Source: Desulfosporosinus acididurans (GTDB taxonomy: Bacteria > Bacillota > Desulfitobacteriia > Desulfitobacteriales > Desulfitobacteriaceae). From it: 64,000 nucleotides of DNA. The stretch covers positions 186,001-250,000 of the forward strand of contig NZ_LDZY01000006.1 of the NCBI RefSeq assembly GCF_001029285.1, in the 5' to 3' direction. Below the pieces are notes generated by a model. That model searched no databases and was not told the DNA's origin. It saw nothing but the letters and a program-made list of their open reading frames with translations. The position numbers were made by a program, and so were the translations under genes. Shown here piece by piece: positions 42,933 through 51,689 of this stretch (position 1 is its first letter; the number at the start of each line of letters is the position of its first letter).

Positions 42933-44201
42933 TTAAGACTGAAGTGGCTGTAACTCTACCAAAGTGGAATTCCCTTGCTTGGTCAATTGAATGAGCTCAG
43001 CCCCATCTGACGAGATGTAATTCTCATCCCCGCGTAATTTAACCTCCTTCAAATGACCGGCAGTTACAATATAGGCCGTCTGCTGATCATAAGCTATCAA
43101 TTGTCCTTTGGCACCAATTAGAGTATTCGTACTGCTGCTATAAGGAATCGCGCCTTCCCATTCTGTCGTCAGCGAGGGATTGTTCGCCATGTGAGTAAGG
43201 TCAGGTGTAGTTTTAACCTTCATCAACTGATTATTTTGGACCTCTCCGATATACACTTTTCCATCTTTAATTCCTAGTATTCGATCATTGTTGTTTTCAG
43301 AAATAATTTGCCGTTTGCTGCCGTTGAGAGCGATGATCCGATGAACCCCGTTTTCCTTACTGTCCAGAAAAAGTGTTCCATACCGATCCGAGGCCGCCAT
43401 ATTGTCAATTGTCTCTCCCGATCTGCTTAAAGTACGAACGTTTTTCATCACGTCGATTTCCAAAAGTAATTCTTTGGACGTACCTTTGACTGTAAGATAC
43501 ATCAAATTAGTTGACGTGGAAACAACCAGGTTTTCAATTTTACCCCCAGCAGGGAACGAGTTTATCGTTTGATTAAACCGATCGTCAGGAGCGGTCGTCT
43601 CATTGCTGTTGGGGAGGTCCAGAGAGTATAGCTCAGTGATTTGCGGATTTCCATAACGCTTTACAATCCGAGGTGCCCCAGTAATCTCTTTGGTGACAGT
43701 CTTGGGAACTTCTCGAACAACTTTTTGATTGGGATCTTCTGTTTTCGGTATTACCGAAGCAGAACCAAACGTTGAAGCCGGCACTCGAATCGTTCTTTTG
43801 GCAGGATAAACAGTGCTATAAGTTACCGGCTGTGAGTTTTTCCTGGCATAAAAATAAAGCAACATGTTGCGGTCCGGCAGCCATTGATACATAAGAACAC
43901 CTAGATTTTTATCATTGCCGGGCGGCGCCTTTTCAAAGACTACCTTATTCTGTTTAAGATTAAAAACCTTCAAGGTACCGTTTTCCGTATAAGCCAAATA
44001 ATCCTTAGCATAGGAAACTTTAATCTTTGTAAGATCGGCGGCGGGAATAGTGGCTTTAAGCTGAGCTGTAATCGGTTGAGCGGTGACCCCAGGCGGCGAC
44101 AAAACGTTTTGAACTTGTTTATTTAAGATAGAGTAACCGCCAAATTGCAGCAATACTGAAGCTAATGTCCAAACAAAAAAAGTACGTAGTCTCTTCTTCA
44201 T
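42933..44201 (-). CDS. Membrane-anchored propeller-like protein
   Basis: A 422-residue protein with an N-terminal signal anchor (about 7-28) and an all-beta extracytoplasmic part. Repeated short blocks such as DYLAYTENGTLKVFNLKQNK, LYSLDLPNSNE, GTLFLDSKENGVHRIIALNG and DGKVYIGEVQNNQL look like degenerate propeller blades. No enzyme motif. It starts 72 bases after the phosphodiester glycosidase gene in the same direction. The two may work as a pair on the outer membrane face. The 37572 protein seems to combine a similar middle region and a glycosidase domain in one chain (inference). Confidence 0.7.
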   Translation of the reverse strand: MKKRLRTFFVWTLASVLLQFGGYSILNKQVQNVLSPPGVTAQPITAQLKATIPAADLTKIKVSYAKDYLAYTENGTLKVFNLKQNKVVFEKAPPGNDKNLGVLMYQWLPDRNMLLYFYARKNSQPVTYSTVYPAKRTIRVPASTFGSASVIPKTEDPNQKVVREVPKTVTKEITGAPRIVKRYGNPQITELYSLDLPNSNETTAPDDRFNQTINSFPAGGKIENLVVSTSTNLMYLTVKGTSKELLLEIDVMKNVRTLSRSGETIDNMAASDRYGTLFLDSKENGVHRIIALNGSKRQIISENNNDRILGIKDGKVYIGEVQNNQLMKVKTTPDLTHMANNPSLTTEWEGAIPYSSSTNTLIGAKGQLIAYDQQTAYIVTAGHLKEVKLRGDENYISSDGAELIQLTKQGNSTLVELQPLQS

Positions 44202-44273
44202 CCCAGATTTCTCCTTTATAGTTTACGGATACGCAGGCCGAGCCTTCCTGAAAAAATTAGCTGAAAGTAAACC

Positions 44274-45239
44274 TTAAGGGGTAACGACAAAGGCAGTAGG
44301 AATATAGCGTTCTCCAAAAATATCCCAGAGCTTGTTCTCAACATGCCCATTATAGACAAGTTCCGATGAAGAACCGCCGTCAAGATTAACTGCATTGACT
44401 GCATGATAGTTTTCAAAAACATTCATCAGGTCTCGTAAGGTTGCTCCAATACTCCAAGTTGGCTGTCTGCCGTCAATGACCACAAAAATAACCGTTCCAT
44501 CAGCCATTTGCCCGATTCCTGTGCGAGGCGCAATCCCCCAGCCGCCATCTCCTGAAATGACAGGATTTCCATCGACAATTAAATTTGGCCCGAAGGTAAC
44601 AGCTTCAAGAATATGTTTCTGGGCTATTTGTGCCGCGGTCATATTGCCGATGATCAGCTTGCCTTGATCATTAAACCCTACAATATTAACCGCCTGATTG
44701 CCCACATTATTATGGACTATATTCCCATTTTGCACGGTGAGTCCGTCCGGAAATGCTCCGTTCCCTTTACCATTGGGATCGTAGAATCCACCCGCATTAA
44801 TGCCGGCAACCGCTCCCGTGTCCTTAACAAGATCACTGACCCTTTCACCCGTTACGCCAATCTCTTTAGTAACTGCTACCTTCACTCGTTTCGGGTCTTT
44901 AATCAGCATTACTTTCCCTTTGAAGCTTGGTCCTTGAATATCTTCAATGGTAATACCGGAACTGGCATCGGCCATCACTTCTTTACGCCCAATCGTTTGA
45001 CCGCTGCTAACTCCTTGGGAATCATTAAGATTCATAATTCGATCGATTTCTGCTTGGGAGAGAAATGCCTTGACAACCTGGGGATGACGGGAAGTATAAA
45101 CGGAACCAACTGCCATCACTTTAAGGGCCTGAAAAGGACCCCAGAACAAAATAAATGGAGCTAAAAGCACAAAAAGGACGAGGTTATAGGCCAAAAATGC
45201 AATAATTACTTTCGCTCGAATTCTGCGTTTTCGTTTCAT
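44274..45239 (-). CDS. Phosphodiester glycosidase (NAGPA/DUF2233) family protein
   Basis: A 321-residue protein: N-terminal transmembrane helix (about 10-34), then a phosphodiester glycosidase-type domain with AGINAGGFYDPNGKGNGAFP, LIVDGNPVISGDGGWGIAPR, and the C-terminal NAVNLDGGSSSELVYNG with the active-site type DGGSSS. Members cleave GlcNAc-phosphodiester bonds or act in exopolysaccharide assembly. Transcribed toward the propeller-like gene. A larger paralogue is at 37572. Confidence 0.9.
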   Translation of the reverse strand: MKRKRRIRAKVIIAFLAYNLVLFVLLAPFILFWGPFQALKVMAVGSVYTSRHPQVVKAFLSQAEIDRIMNLNDSQGVSSGQTIGRKEVMADASSGITIEDIQGPSFKGKVMLIKDPKRVKVAVTKEIGVTGERVSDLVKDTGAVAGINAGGFYDPNGKGNGAFPDGLTVQNGNIVHNNVGNQAVNIVGFNDQGKLIIGNMTAAQIAQKHILEAVTFGPNLIVDGNPVISGDGGWGIAPRTGIGQMADGTVIFVVIDGRQPTWSIGATLRDLMNVFENYHAVNAVNLDGGSSSELVYNGHVENKLWDIFGERYIPTAFVVTP

Positions 45240-45551
45240 GAAAGAACGTCTTCCCCTTTTCTAAACTAAATCACTAAGAACTTCTCAACTCAAAAGCTAT
45301 GCTATTTTACCACCCAAAGATTAAAGCAAGATGAAAAATGGCGAAAATTGATGATTAAAAAATATTAATCCAGAGAGAGTTTCTAAGAAAAACTAAAGGT
45401 TCGTACTTTATCATGAGGATGAACAAGAGGTTCGAAACTTGTTATTCAACATTTGTTGCGACAGCAATTCCTTTTTATGGAGGTGAAGCTAATCATAGGA
45501 CATTTAACATTTAGTTAAAGACCTAAGAAATTAAATATAGGGAGAATCAAC
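45240..45551. other. Divergent intergenic region
   Basis: 312 AT-rich bases between the glycosidase gene (minus) and dedA (plus). No hairpin or gene was recognised. Promoters for both directions are expected here. Confidence 0.45.
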
Positions 45552-46172
45552 GTGGAAGCTATTTTATCCCACCTTGGTCAATTTGTTGTCAGTGTTATTT
45601 CTCTGTTCGGTTATCTAGGCGTTTTTCTGGCCATGGCTATTGAAAGTGCCTGCATTCCCTTACCCAGTGAGATCATTCTTCCTTTCACCGGTTATATGGT
45701 CTTTCTTGGCCGTTTCACTCTATGGCAGGCAACTCTGGCAGCCACCTTGGGCAACCTCTTTGGGGCACTTATTGCCTACTATATCGGACTGTGGGGAGGC
45801 CGACCGTTCATAAAGAAGTTTGGACGCTATATTTTTATCCGTGAGCGAGAATTGTCCAACACCGAACAATTATTCGAACGACGCGGCGAATTAACCGTAT
45901 TTCTTGGCAGGCTCTTGCCTGTAGTACGAACCTTTATCTCCCTGCCCGCGGGAATCGCGAGAATGAATGCTCTCAAAATGGCTGTCTACACTGTCGCCGG
46001 AGCCCTGCCCTGGTGCTTAATGCTTATTATCACCGGCCAGAAACTGGGGGAAAATTGGAATACCCTTAAACCATTGTTTCATCGTCTCGATTTAATCGTT
46101 GCGCTTTTAATTTTGATGCTGTTAGGTTTCTGGATTATTCGCAAGAAAAAATCGCTGAAGTCTAAACAATAG
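45552..46172 (+). CDS. DedA-family membrane protein
   Basis: A 206-residue DedA/VTT protein. Family blocks are ESACIPLPSEIILPFTGYMV at about 31-50, then GNLFGALIAYYIGLWGGRPF, and FLGRLLPVVRTFISLPAGIARM in the second half. Members recycle undecaprenyl phosphate or phospholipids across the membrane. It starts at GTG with GGGAG seven bases upstream. The nearby BcrC-type phosphatase (48889) also serves lipid-carrier recycling, which fits an envelope-glycan neighbourhood. Confidence 0.93.
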   Translation: MEAILSHLGQFVVSVISLFGYLGVFLAMAIESACIPLPSEIILPFTGYMVFLGRFTLWQATLAATLGNLFGALIAYYIGLWGGRPFIKKFGRYIFIRERELSNTEQLFERRGELTVFLGRLLPVVRTFISLPAGIARMNALKMAVYTVAGALPWCLMLIITGQKLGENWNTLKPLFHRLDLIVALLILMLLGFWIIRKKKSLKSKQ

Positions 46173-46272
46173 TCTCCGGCGAATTTTAGGGTCACAATAC
46201 TCTTACGTTCTGAACATAACAGATCAATCTTCCTTAATACATCTGTTTAGCTAATTAACTGGAGGGAAAAAA

Positions 46273-47151
46273 ATGAACAAAAAAACTATAGCCATGGCTG
46301 CAAGTCTAGCCATTGGAGGATCTCTGCTCTTTGGAGCCGTTTTGACAAACGCTTCGCAATTATCCGGCTATGAAGCCTATAAAAACGCCATCAACGATAC
46401 GAAAAATGTCCAAAATGAAACCATTGATCTGACAGCTTCCATTACCGATAATGGCAGCAGCTTGGCAAGCATTAATTCCAATCTTAAACGCAATGAAAGT
46501 TCTAACGCTATGAGTGAAGTAACTACCTTTAAATCAGCTAATGCCACTCAAACCTTCAGCAGTTACGAACAGGACGGGAAAAGAATCATTAAAAACAGTA
46601 ACAGCGACCAATACTTAGTAAGAGACGACAATCATGCTAAAGCTGTCAAAGATTCCCAAAACCCAGTTGTCGAAAAGAGCATGGGAGTTGTCATCGATAC
46701 CCTAGTCGGTAGTATGCAGAATAAAGTTACTACAACTGACAACGCGGACGGAACAAAGACTGTCGCCATCAACATCGGTGAAAGTGATGTAACGCCTCTG
46801 GTCAATGCTTTGACTTCTTTAGCTTTCACGGCAGAAAATCACAGGGGCTCCTACCAAAACACCGGCAATGAGAAAAATAATATGAAAGACTTCAAAGATC
46901 TTATCCCTCAGCTGCAAAACGATATTAAAGTTGTGAGTGTTAACTCAACAGGTAATATTAACAGCAATGATATTATTACAAACCAGACTGCAACAATCGT
47001 TGTTTCAGGGACAGATGCTCAAGGAACTCAACATCAACTGACATTTAAAATTGACTTGAACCTGTCCAATATCAACAGCACAACTCCGGATAACGTTGAC
47101 TTAACCGGAAAGCAAGTAAAAACCGTCAGTTTTCATAATGAGGAAAACTAG
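46273..47151 (+). CDS. Secreted hypothetical protein
   Basis: A 292-residue protein with a signal peptide (about 1-27). The mature part is Asn/Ser/Thr-rich: early repeats like ASITDNGSSLASINSNLKRN, a segment with beta-strand pattern (KTVAINIGESDVTPLVNALTS), and QHQLTFKIDLNLSNIN near the end. No domain recognised, though the layout resembles small outer-surface sensor or carrier lipoproteins without the lipobox. GGAGGG precedes the ATG. A hairpin and the ABC-2 genes follow. Confidence 0.75.
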   Translation: MNKKTIAMAASLAIGGSLLFGAVLTNASQLSGYEAYKNAINDTKNVQNETIDLTASITDNGSSLASINSNLKRNESSNAMSEVTTFKSANATQTFSSYEQDGKRIIKNSNSDQYLVRDDNHAKAVKDSQNPVVEKSMGVVIDTLVGSMQNKVTTTDNADGTKTVAINIGESDVTPLVNALTSLAFTAENHRGSYQNTGNEKNNMKDFKDLIPQLQNDIKVVSVNSTGNINSNDIITNQTATIVVSGTDAQGTQHQLTFKIDLNLSNINSTTPDNVDLTGKQVKTVSFHNEEN

Positions 47152-47257
47152 TAACTGATTCGAATTAGGAACGGGGATTCGGATTCTGATTAGATTCTGA
47201 TTTAACCAGATTAGATTACTCTGAGCGAATTGAATTACCTCAGGCTATAAAACAGAT

Positions 47258-47297
47258 GGCAGAAAATGAGCAATTGTTGATTTGCTCATTTTCTGCC
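47258..47297. repeat. Perfect 16-bp inverted repeat
   Basis: GGCAGAAAATGAGCAA, an 8-base loop, and TTGCTCATTTTCTGCC. It lies between the secreted protein and the ABC ATPase, ending 19 bases before the ATPase start. No T-run. It may occlude ATPase translation or act as a weak terminator. Confidence 0.75.
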
Positions 47298-47316
47298 AAT
47301 AAACAAACAAAAATGG

Positions 47317-48054
47317 GTGAAGCAAGTGGAAAAGGTATTAGAAGTGGCCGGACTTACCAAGATTTATAAAAATGGACGAGGGGTAAAAGATATTACCTTT
47401 GATGTTTACACAGGCGACATCTTTGGTTTCTTAGGCCCTAATGGAGCAGGAAAAACCACGGTCATGAAAGGCATTACCGGGTTAAACACAATCCAAAAGG
47501 GGAATGTTAGAATATTAGGCTATGACCTGAACTTCCAATTTGAAAGTGCCATGCGAAATGTCGGTTCTATAATCGAGACTGCCGATGTTTATGAATATAT
47601 GAGTGCTTATGAAAACCTGAAATTTGTTTCTCGCTTTTATAAAAATGTTAACGAAGAAGATATTGATAACCTCTTGGAATTGGTAAATCTGACAAAATAC
47701 AAGCAAGAGAAAGCCGGTAAATTCTCCCTGGGCATGAAACAGAGGTTAGCACTTGCCAGAGCTTTGCTGCCAAATCCCAAGTTAATAATTCTGGATGAAC
47801 CTACTAATGGCTTAGATATTGAAGGTACAGTGCAAATGCGCAATCTAATCAAAGAACTTGCCGAAAAAAGAAAAATGACCTTCTTTATTTCCAGCCATTT
47901 AGTTCATGAGGTTGAACTAATGTGCAACAAAGTTGCCATTATTCATGAAGGACGTCTTGTCAACAGCGGCATATCCATAGAGAGCATAAAAAAAGATTTT
48001 AATTCTCTGGAAGACTTCTATCTGGATCAGGTCAAGGAAGGAGGAAAGGTTTGA
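47317..48054 (+). CDS. ABC-2 type transporter ATPase
   Basis: A 245-residue ATPase: Walker A GPNGAGKTT, signature FSLGMKQRLALARAL, Walker B LIILDEPTNGLDIEG, switch His in SSHLVHE. Resembles BcrA-type and lantibiotic/bacitracin immunity ATPases. GTG starts at 47317 and 47326 are both possible. Neither has a strong ribosome binding site, and a hairpin lies just ahead. The stop overlaps the permease start as TGATG. Confidence 0.9.
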   Translation: MKQVEKVLEVAGLTKIYKNGRGVKDITFDVYTGDIFGFLGPNGAGKTTVMKGITGLNTIQKGNVRILGYDLNFQFESAMRNVGSIIETADVYEYMSAYENLKFVSRFYKNVNEEDIDNLLELVNLTKYKQEKAGKFSLGMKQRLALARALLPNPKLIILDEPTNGLDIEGTVQMRNLIKELAEKRKMTFFISSHLVHEVELMCNKVAIIHEGRLVNSGISIESIKKDFNSLEDFYLDQVKEGGKV

Positions 48055-48797
48055 TGGATAGCCTGAAAGCAAATGTCATAAATGAAGTTAGAAAATTATT
48101 CTTAAAGAAAAAGACTCTTGCCTATCTGATCCTCATGGCTATGATGAGCTTTTTGACAGCACTCTTTATATCCAACATTCAGGCCAAGCTCATATTTATT
48201 GCTGTCAATTCAATCAGCTATCCCATAATGCTTTTAGCCATCTTTACGAATAGTTTTCTGCCCTTATTTGTTTTTATGGCAGCCTCAGATTTATTTCCCG
48301 GCGAAATAGCAGATAGAACGTTAAAGTTGGTTCTTACGATGCCCATAAGCCGTTTCAAGATTTACATCTCGAAACTAATTGCCATCAGCAGTTATGCCTT
48401 ATTGAATTTTTGCGTTATTTTCTTTGTTTCCCTGCTTTCTGCACTTTGCTTGAATATCAAAATAACAAGCATTACAAATGTTGCCCTCAGTTACTTAGCC
48501 GATCTTGTTCCAGCGCTCATTCTGGTTATTTTCGCATCATTTATTGTCCAATTCTTTCGAAGCGGAAGTACAGCTCTCATCAGCTCTATCTTCATATTTA
48601 TTGCTGTCAAAACCTTGTCACTATTTAATACCTTAGTAAATAACAACCTTTTTACCACCTATTTGAATTGGTCCTCATTGTGGCTGGCAAGTGGAACAAA
48701 TCCTTTCCGAGAACTAAACTTGCTCTTGCTCCTTTTAGCCTATGGAATTATCTTCTTTACTGCCGGGTATTACTTATTTGACAGAAATGAAGTATAA
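48054..48797 (+). CDS. ABC-2 type transporter permease
   Basis: A 247-residue protein with six hydrophobic segments: about 22-41, 52-75, 100-130, 138-160, 170-190 and 222-243. The intracellular block DLFPGEIADRTLKLVLTMPI matches ABC-2 permeases. ATG 48054 follows GGAGG at eight bases and overlaps the ATPase stop by one base. With the ATPase it probably forms an antibiotic or peptide efflux pump. Confidence 0.88.
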   Translation: MDSLKANVINEVRKLFLKKKTLAYLILMAMMSFLTALFISNIQAKLIFIAVNSISYPIMLLAIFTNSFLPLFVFMAASDLFPGEIADRTLKLVLTMPISRFKIYISKLIAISSYALLNFCVIFFVSLLSALCLNIKITSITNVALSYLADLVPALILVIFASFIVQFFRSGSTALISSIFIFIAVKTLSLFNTLVNNNLFTTYLNWSSLWLASGTNPFRELNLLLLLLAYGIIFFTAGYYLFDRNEV

Positions 48798-48888
48798 TCT
48801 ATTTTTAATCTAATTTTAAGATTTTTGTTGTATCATAATATTTATTCCACTCAACTTATTAAACTGACTTAAGGAGGAACCCCAGTAC

Positions 48889-49485
48889 ATGAACTCATTT
48901 GACCTTCGAGGATACCACCTGTTTAACCAATTTGCCGGACACCACGCGATACTCGATAAGATGTTTTCTTTCTTCGCCCAATACTCTCTTGAAGTTTATG
49001 TCGTTCTCTTCATCATCGCCTGGTTTACTATGCCCAAATACGAGACTAAGCAGCGCCACGCCCTGCTCATCATGGGTTTATCCGGCGTCTTAGGACTAAT
49101 CATCAACGTCCTTCTATCGCACATCTACTTCAGACCGCGACCTTTCACAGTACTTCCAAAAGGGACGTTTACTCAGCTTATTCACCATAGTGCAGACGCT
49201 TCCTTTCCCAGTGATCATACAACCGGCAGCTTCGGTTTTGCTGCAGCATCCTGGGGAAAGGCACCCCGCTGGATTACAACCAGCTTTACTATCTTAGCGA
49301 TACTTAACGGAGTCGGACGCCTCTATGTTGGTGTACATTGGCCAACGGATGTCATTGCCGGAATGATTATCGGCATGCTCTGCGGCCGCTTGCTGTGGAA
49401 GTTCAGCTCCTTCTTTCAGCCAATCACAGACTTTGGACTGCGCTTATTCCATTATGGAGCATTTGAACGAAACGCTTTTAAATAG
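48889..49485 (+). CDS. PAP2-type undecaprenyl-diphosphatase (BcrC-like)
   Basis: A 198-residue membrane phosphatase. The three PAP2 motifs are RPRPF, ADASFPSDHTTGSFGFAAAS and GRLYVGVHWPTD. Length and order match BcrC, which dephosphorylates undecaprenyl diphosphate on the outer face and gives bacitracin tolerance. Position beside an ABC-2 pair echoes bacitracin-resistance loci. A PAP2 enzyme (Rv3807c) also acts after UbiA in the mycobacterial arabinose pathway, so a second role is conceivable (inference). Confidence 0.9.
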   Translation: MNSFDLRGYHLFNQFAGHHAILDKMFSFFAQYSLEVYVVLFIIAWFTMPKYETKQRHALLIMGLSGVLGLIINVLLSHIYFRPRPFTVLPKGTFTQLIHHSADASFPSDHTTGSFGFAAASWGKAPRWITTSFTILAILNGVGRLYVGVHWPTDVIAGMIIGMLCGRLLWKFSSFFQPITDFGLRLFHYGAFERNAFK

Positions 49486-49529
49486 CAGATGACCAAATAG
49501 AGATACTCTGTCTGGAAATTCAAAGTATA

Positions 49530-49567
49530 CAGCCCCTAATGGCATCAATTATGCCATTAGGGGCTGT
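49530..49567 (+). terminator. Terminator after the PAP2 gene
   Basis: ACAGCCCCTAATGGCAT, loop CAATT, and its exact complement make a 17-bp stem followed by GTACTTTAT. It is positioned 45 bases after the stop. Confidence 0.8.
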
Positions 49568-49586
49568 GTACTTTATCCAGTTTTTA

Positions 49587-49660
49587 AGCCCCCTACTTCT
49601 ATAAGTGAGGGTGGGTCCTTCGTTAACTTCACGTGGGGTAGAGTCCTCCTTCGCCGATAA
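49587..49660 (+). repeat. IS605-like hairpin element, copy D
   Basis: AGCCCCCTACTTCTATAAGT GAGGGTGGGTCC is followed by GGGGTAGAGTCCTCC. Copy C at 53849 shares the stem layout and the GTAGAGTCC motif in the same orientation. The two bracket the pair of ABC-F genes. It resembles the non-coding end of TnpB-containing elements (inference). Confidence 0.55.
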
Positions 49661-49724
49661 GTATTCCTATTGGGTAAGGCGGCTCGGCAATAATGTCACT
49701 GGACATTATTGTTCCCTTTAATAA

Positions 49725-49770
49725 GACTATAAATACCGTCCAATCTAAGCGGCTGGACGGCATTTATAGT
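49725..49770 (-). terminator. Terminator after the first ABC-F gene
   Basis: ACTATAAATGCCGTCCA and TGGACGGTATTTATAGT on the minus strand form a stem with one mismatch, followed by CTTATT. It lies about 70 bases past the stop of the 49843 gene. Confidence 0.6.
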
Positions 49771-49842
49771 TTCTATATTATTGTTCTTTTAACGAGAGGA
49801 AATGAGTTCTGCTGCAGTGAACGGGTTTTCTCAGGCTAATTG

Positions 49843-51399
49843 CTAAACGATCTTTGTCGTCCACTCCTCTAAATTCCACACATCCGTCACCCAATCCTCA
49901 TAAAAATCAGGCTCGTGGGAAACAAGAACCACCGTTCCGCGATAATTTATAATCGCTTTTTTCAGCTCTTCTTTGGCTTCCACATCCAGATGATTCGTCG
50001 GCTCGTCGAGAACCAGCCAATTCACATCTTTAAGCATCAGCTTACATAACCGTACTTTGGCGTTCTCTCCACCGCTCAAAACCATCATCTTGCTGGAAAT
50101 ATGCTCGCTGGTTAAGCCACACCTAGCTAGAGCTCCGCGGACTTCGGCATTAGCCATACTGGGATACTCATCCCAAACTTCTTCTAAGGCCGTCTTCTCA
50201 TTTCTTCGGCTCGATTCCTGCTCGAAATAACCCGGATACAGGTAATCCCCAAGTTCTACAACTCCGGAAATCGGCTGGATATATCCCAAAAGAGTCTTAA
50301 GCAGTGTCGATTTGCCCAGTCCATTAACCCCGCGAATCGCGATCTTCTGACCGCGCTCCAGCGTCAAATTCAAGGGACTGGTCAAGGGTTCATCATAACC
50401 CAGAACAATATCTTTAGCCTCAAAAATCACTTTTCCCGGTGCCCGAGCTTCACGAAACTTGAAGGTCGGCTTAATCTTTTCCTTTGGTTTCTCGATTAAT
50501 TCCATCCTATCCAGCTGCTTCTGGCGGCTCTTGGCCCGACCTGTCGTGGAGATTCTCGCTTTATTGCGGGCAATAAAATCCTCTAAGCGATCAACTTCCT
50601 TCTGCTGTTTGTCATAAGCCTTAAGTTCCTGCTGTTTGCGGGTTTCGGCAAGCTGGACAAATTGCTCATAGTTCCCGGTATAACGAGTTAAACTGGCATT
50701 TTCCACATGATAAATGACATTAATCACATCGTTTAAGAAAGGAACATCATGAGACACCAGAATAAAAGCATTTTCATAGTTAATCAAATAACGCTTCAAC
50801 CACTCAATATGCTCAGCATCCAAGAAATTTGTCGGTTCATCCAAGATCAAGATCGTAGGACTCTGCAGCAAAAGCTTCGTCAATAAAACCTTCGTTCTTT
50901 GTCCGCCGCTTAAATCGGTGACATCTTTGTCTAAACCGATTTCACCTAAGCCTAAACCATTGGCAACTTCCTCGATTTTGGCATCCAGCATATAAAAACC
51001 GTTGTGCTCTAAAATACTTTGGATTTCCCCCACATCATCCAGAAGTTTCGTCATTTCCTCTTCTGAAGCGCTGCCCATCCGATCATATAGAGTCATAATC
51101 TCCGCTTCTAAATCAAACATCCCTTGAAAAGCTTCTTTCAGCACATCACGGATCGTCTTGCCTTTGCTTAAGACTGAATGTTGATCCAAATATCCGACGG
51201 TAACCCGGTTTGACCATTCGACTTTTCCTTTATCAGGCATCAGCTTCCCGGTAATAATATCTAAAAAGGTAGTCTTTCCTTCTCCGTTAGCCCCTACCAG
51301 GCCGACGTGTTCTCCTTTCAATAAGCGGAAACTTACCTCTTCCAGAATCTTGCGTCCGCCAAAACCATGACTCACGTTTTCTACATTTAAGATGCTCAT
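49843..51399 (-). CDS. ABC-F family ATPase
   Basis: A 518-residue soluble protein with two ABC modules and no membrane domain. The first has GANGEGKTT and LSGGQRTK, the second GVNGLGKST and LSGGENAK, with a long charged linker (about 235-310) typical of ABC-F proteins that act at the ribosome E-site. Members rescue translation or protect from ribosome-targeting drugs. Which applies cannot be read here. It follows the small 51418 gene by 18 bases in the same direction. Confidence 0.93.
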   Translation of the reverse strand: MSILNVENVSHGFGGRKILEEVSFRLLKGEHVGLVGANGEGKTTFLDIITGKLMPDKGKVEWSNRVTVGYLDQHSVLSKGKTIRDVLKEAFQGMFDLEAEIMTLYDRMGSASEEEMTKLLDDVGEIQSILEHNGFYMLDAKIEEVANGLGLGEIGLDKDVTDLSGGQRTKVLLTKLLLQSPTILILDEPTNFLDAEHIEWLKRYLINYENAFILVSHDVPFLNDVINVIYHVENASLTRYTGNYEQFVQLAETRKQQELKAYDKQQKEVDRLEDFIARNKARISTTGRAKSRQKQLDRMELIEKPKEKIKPTFKFREARAPGKVIFEAKDIVLGYDEPLTSPLNLTLERGQKIAIRGVNGLGKSTLLKTLLGYIQPISGVVELGDYLYPGYFEQESSRRNEKTALEEVWDEYPSMANAEVRGALARCGLTSEHISSKMMVLSGGENAKVRLCKLMLKDVNWLVLDEPTNHLDVEAKEELKKAIINYRGTVVLVSHEPDFYEDWVTDVWNLEEWTTKIV

Positions 51400-51417
51400 T
51401 GACCCTTACTTCTCTCC

Positions 51418-51573
51418 TTACTTATCAAACATGCCTCCGACTTTACGTCGTTTGATGCCTTTTCGTGTTTCACCGATCTTTTGCGTCGATTTAACGGGGC
51501 CTCCCTGCTGCGAACTCTTCAATTTTTTAGCAGCCAGAATCTTCTTCATCTGTTCAATTGTCTTATCATCCAT
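51418..51573 (-). CDS. Small basic protein between ABC-F genes
   Basis: A 51-residue protein, MDDKTIEQMKKILAAKKLKS then a Lys/Arg-rich tail (TRKGIKRRKVGGMFDK). No Cys or hydrophobic stretch, so possibly RNA- or ribosome-associated. ATG 51573 follows TAGGAG at good spacing. Lies between two ABC-F genes in the same direction and may be co-expressed with them. Unknown function. Confidence 0.65.
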   Translation of the reverse strand: MDDKTIEQMKKILAAKKLKSSQQGGPVKSTQKIGETRKGIKRRKVGGMFDK

Positions 51574-51689
51574 TAATTTATCTCCTATCGATCTAATTTC
51601 CCTCATTACGCTATCGAAATTCCTTTGTCCATCTCTTGACCATATCTACGAGATTGTCAATACTCACGTCATGCTCAATTGTCACTTCT

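Larger units (their letters stand above)
49486..49842. other. Intergenic stretch with three hairpins and a repeat element
   Basis: Holds the bcrC terminator (49530-49567), the IS605-like element D (49587-49660), a small stem AATAATGTC...GACATTATT at about 49687-49708 and a longer stem at 49725-49770 (ACTATAAAT...ATTTATAGT). The last probably ends the ABC-F gene on the minus strand. No gene. Confidence 0.6.
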
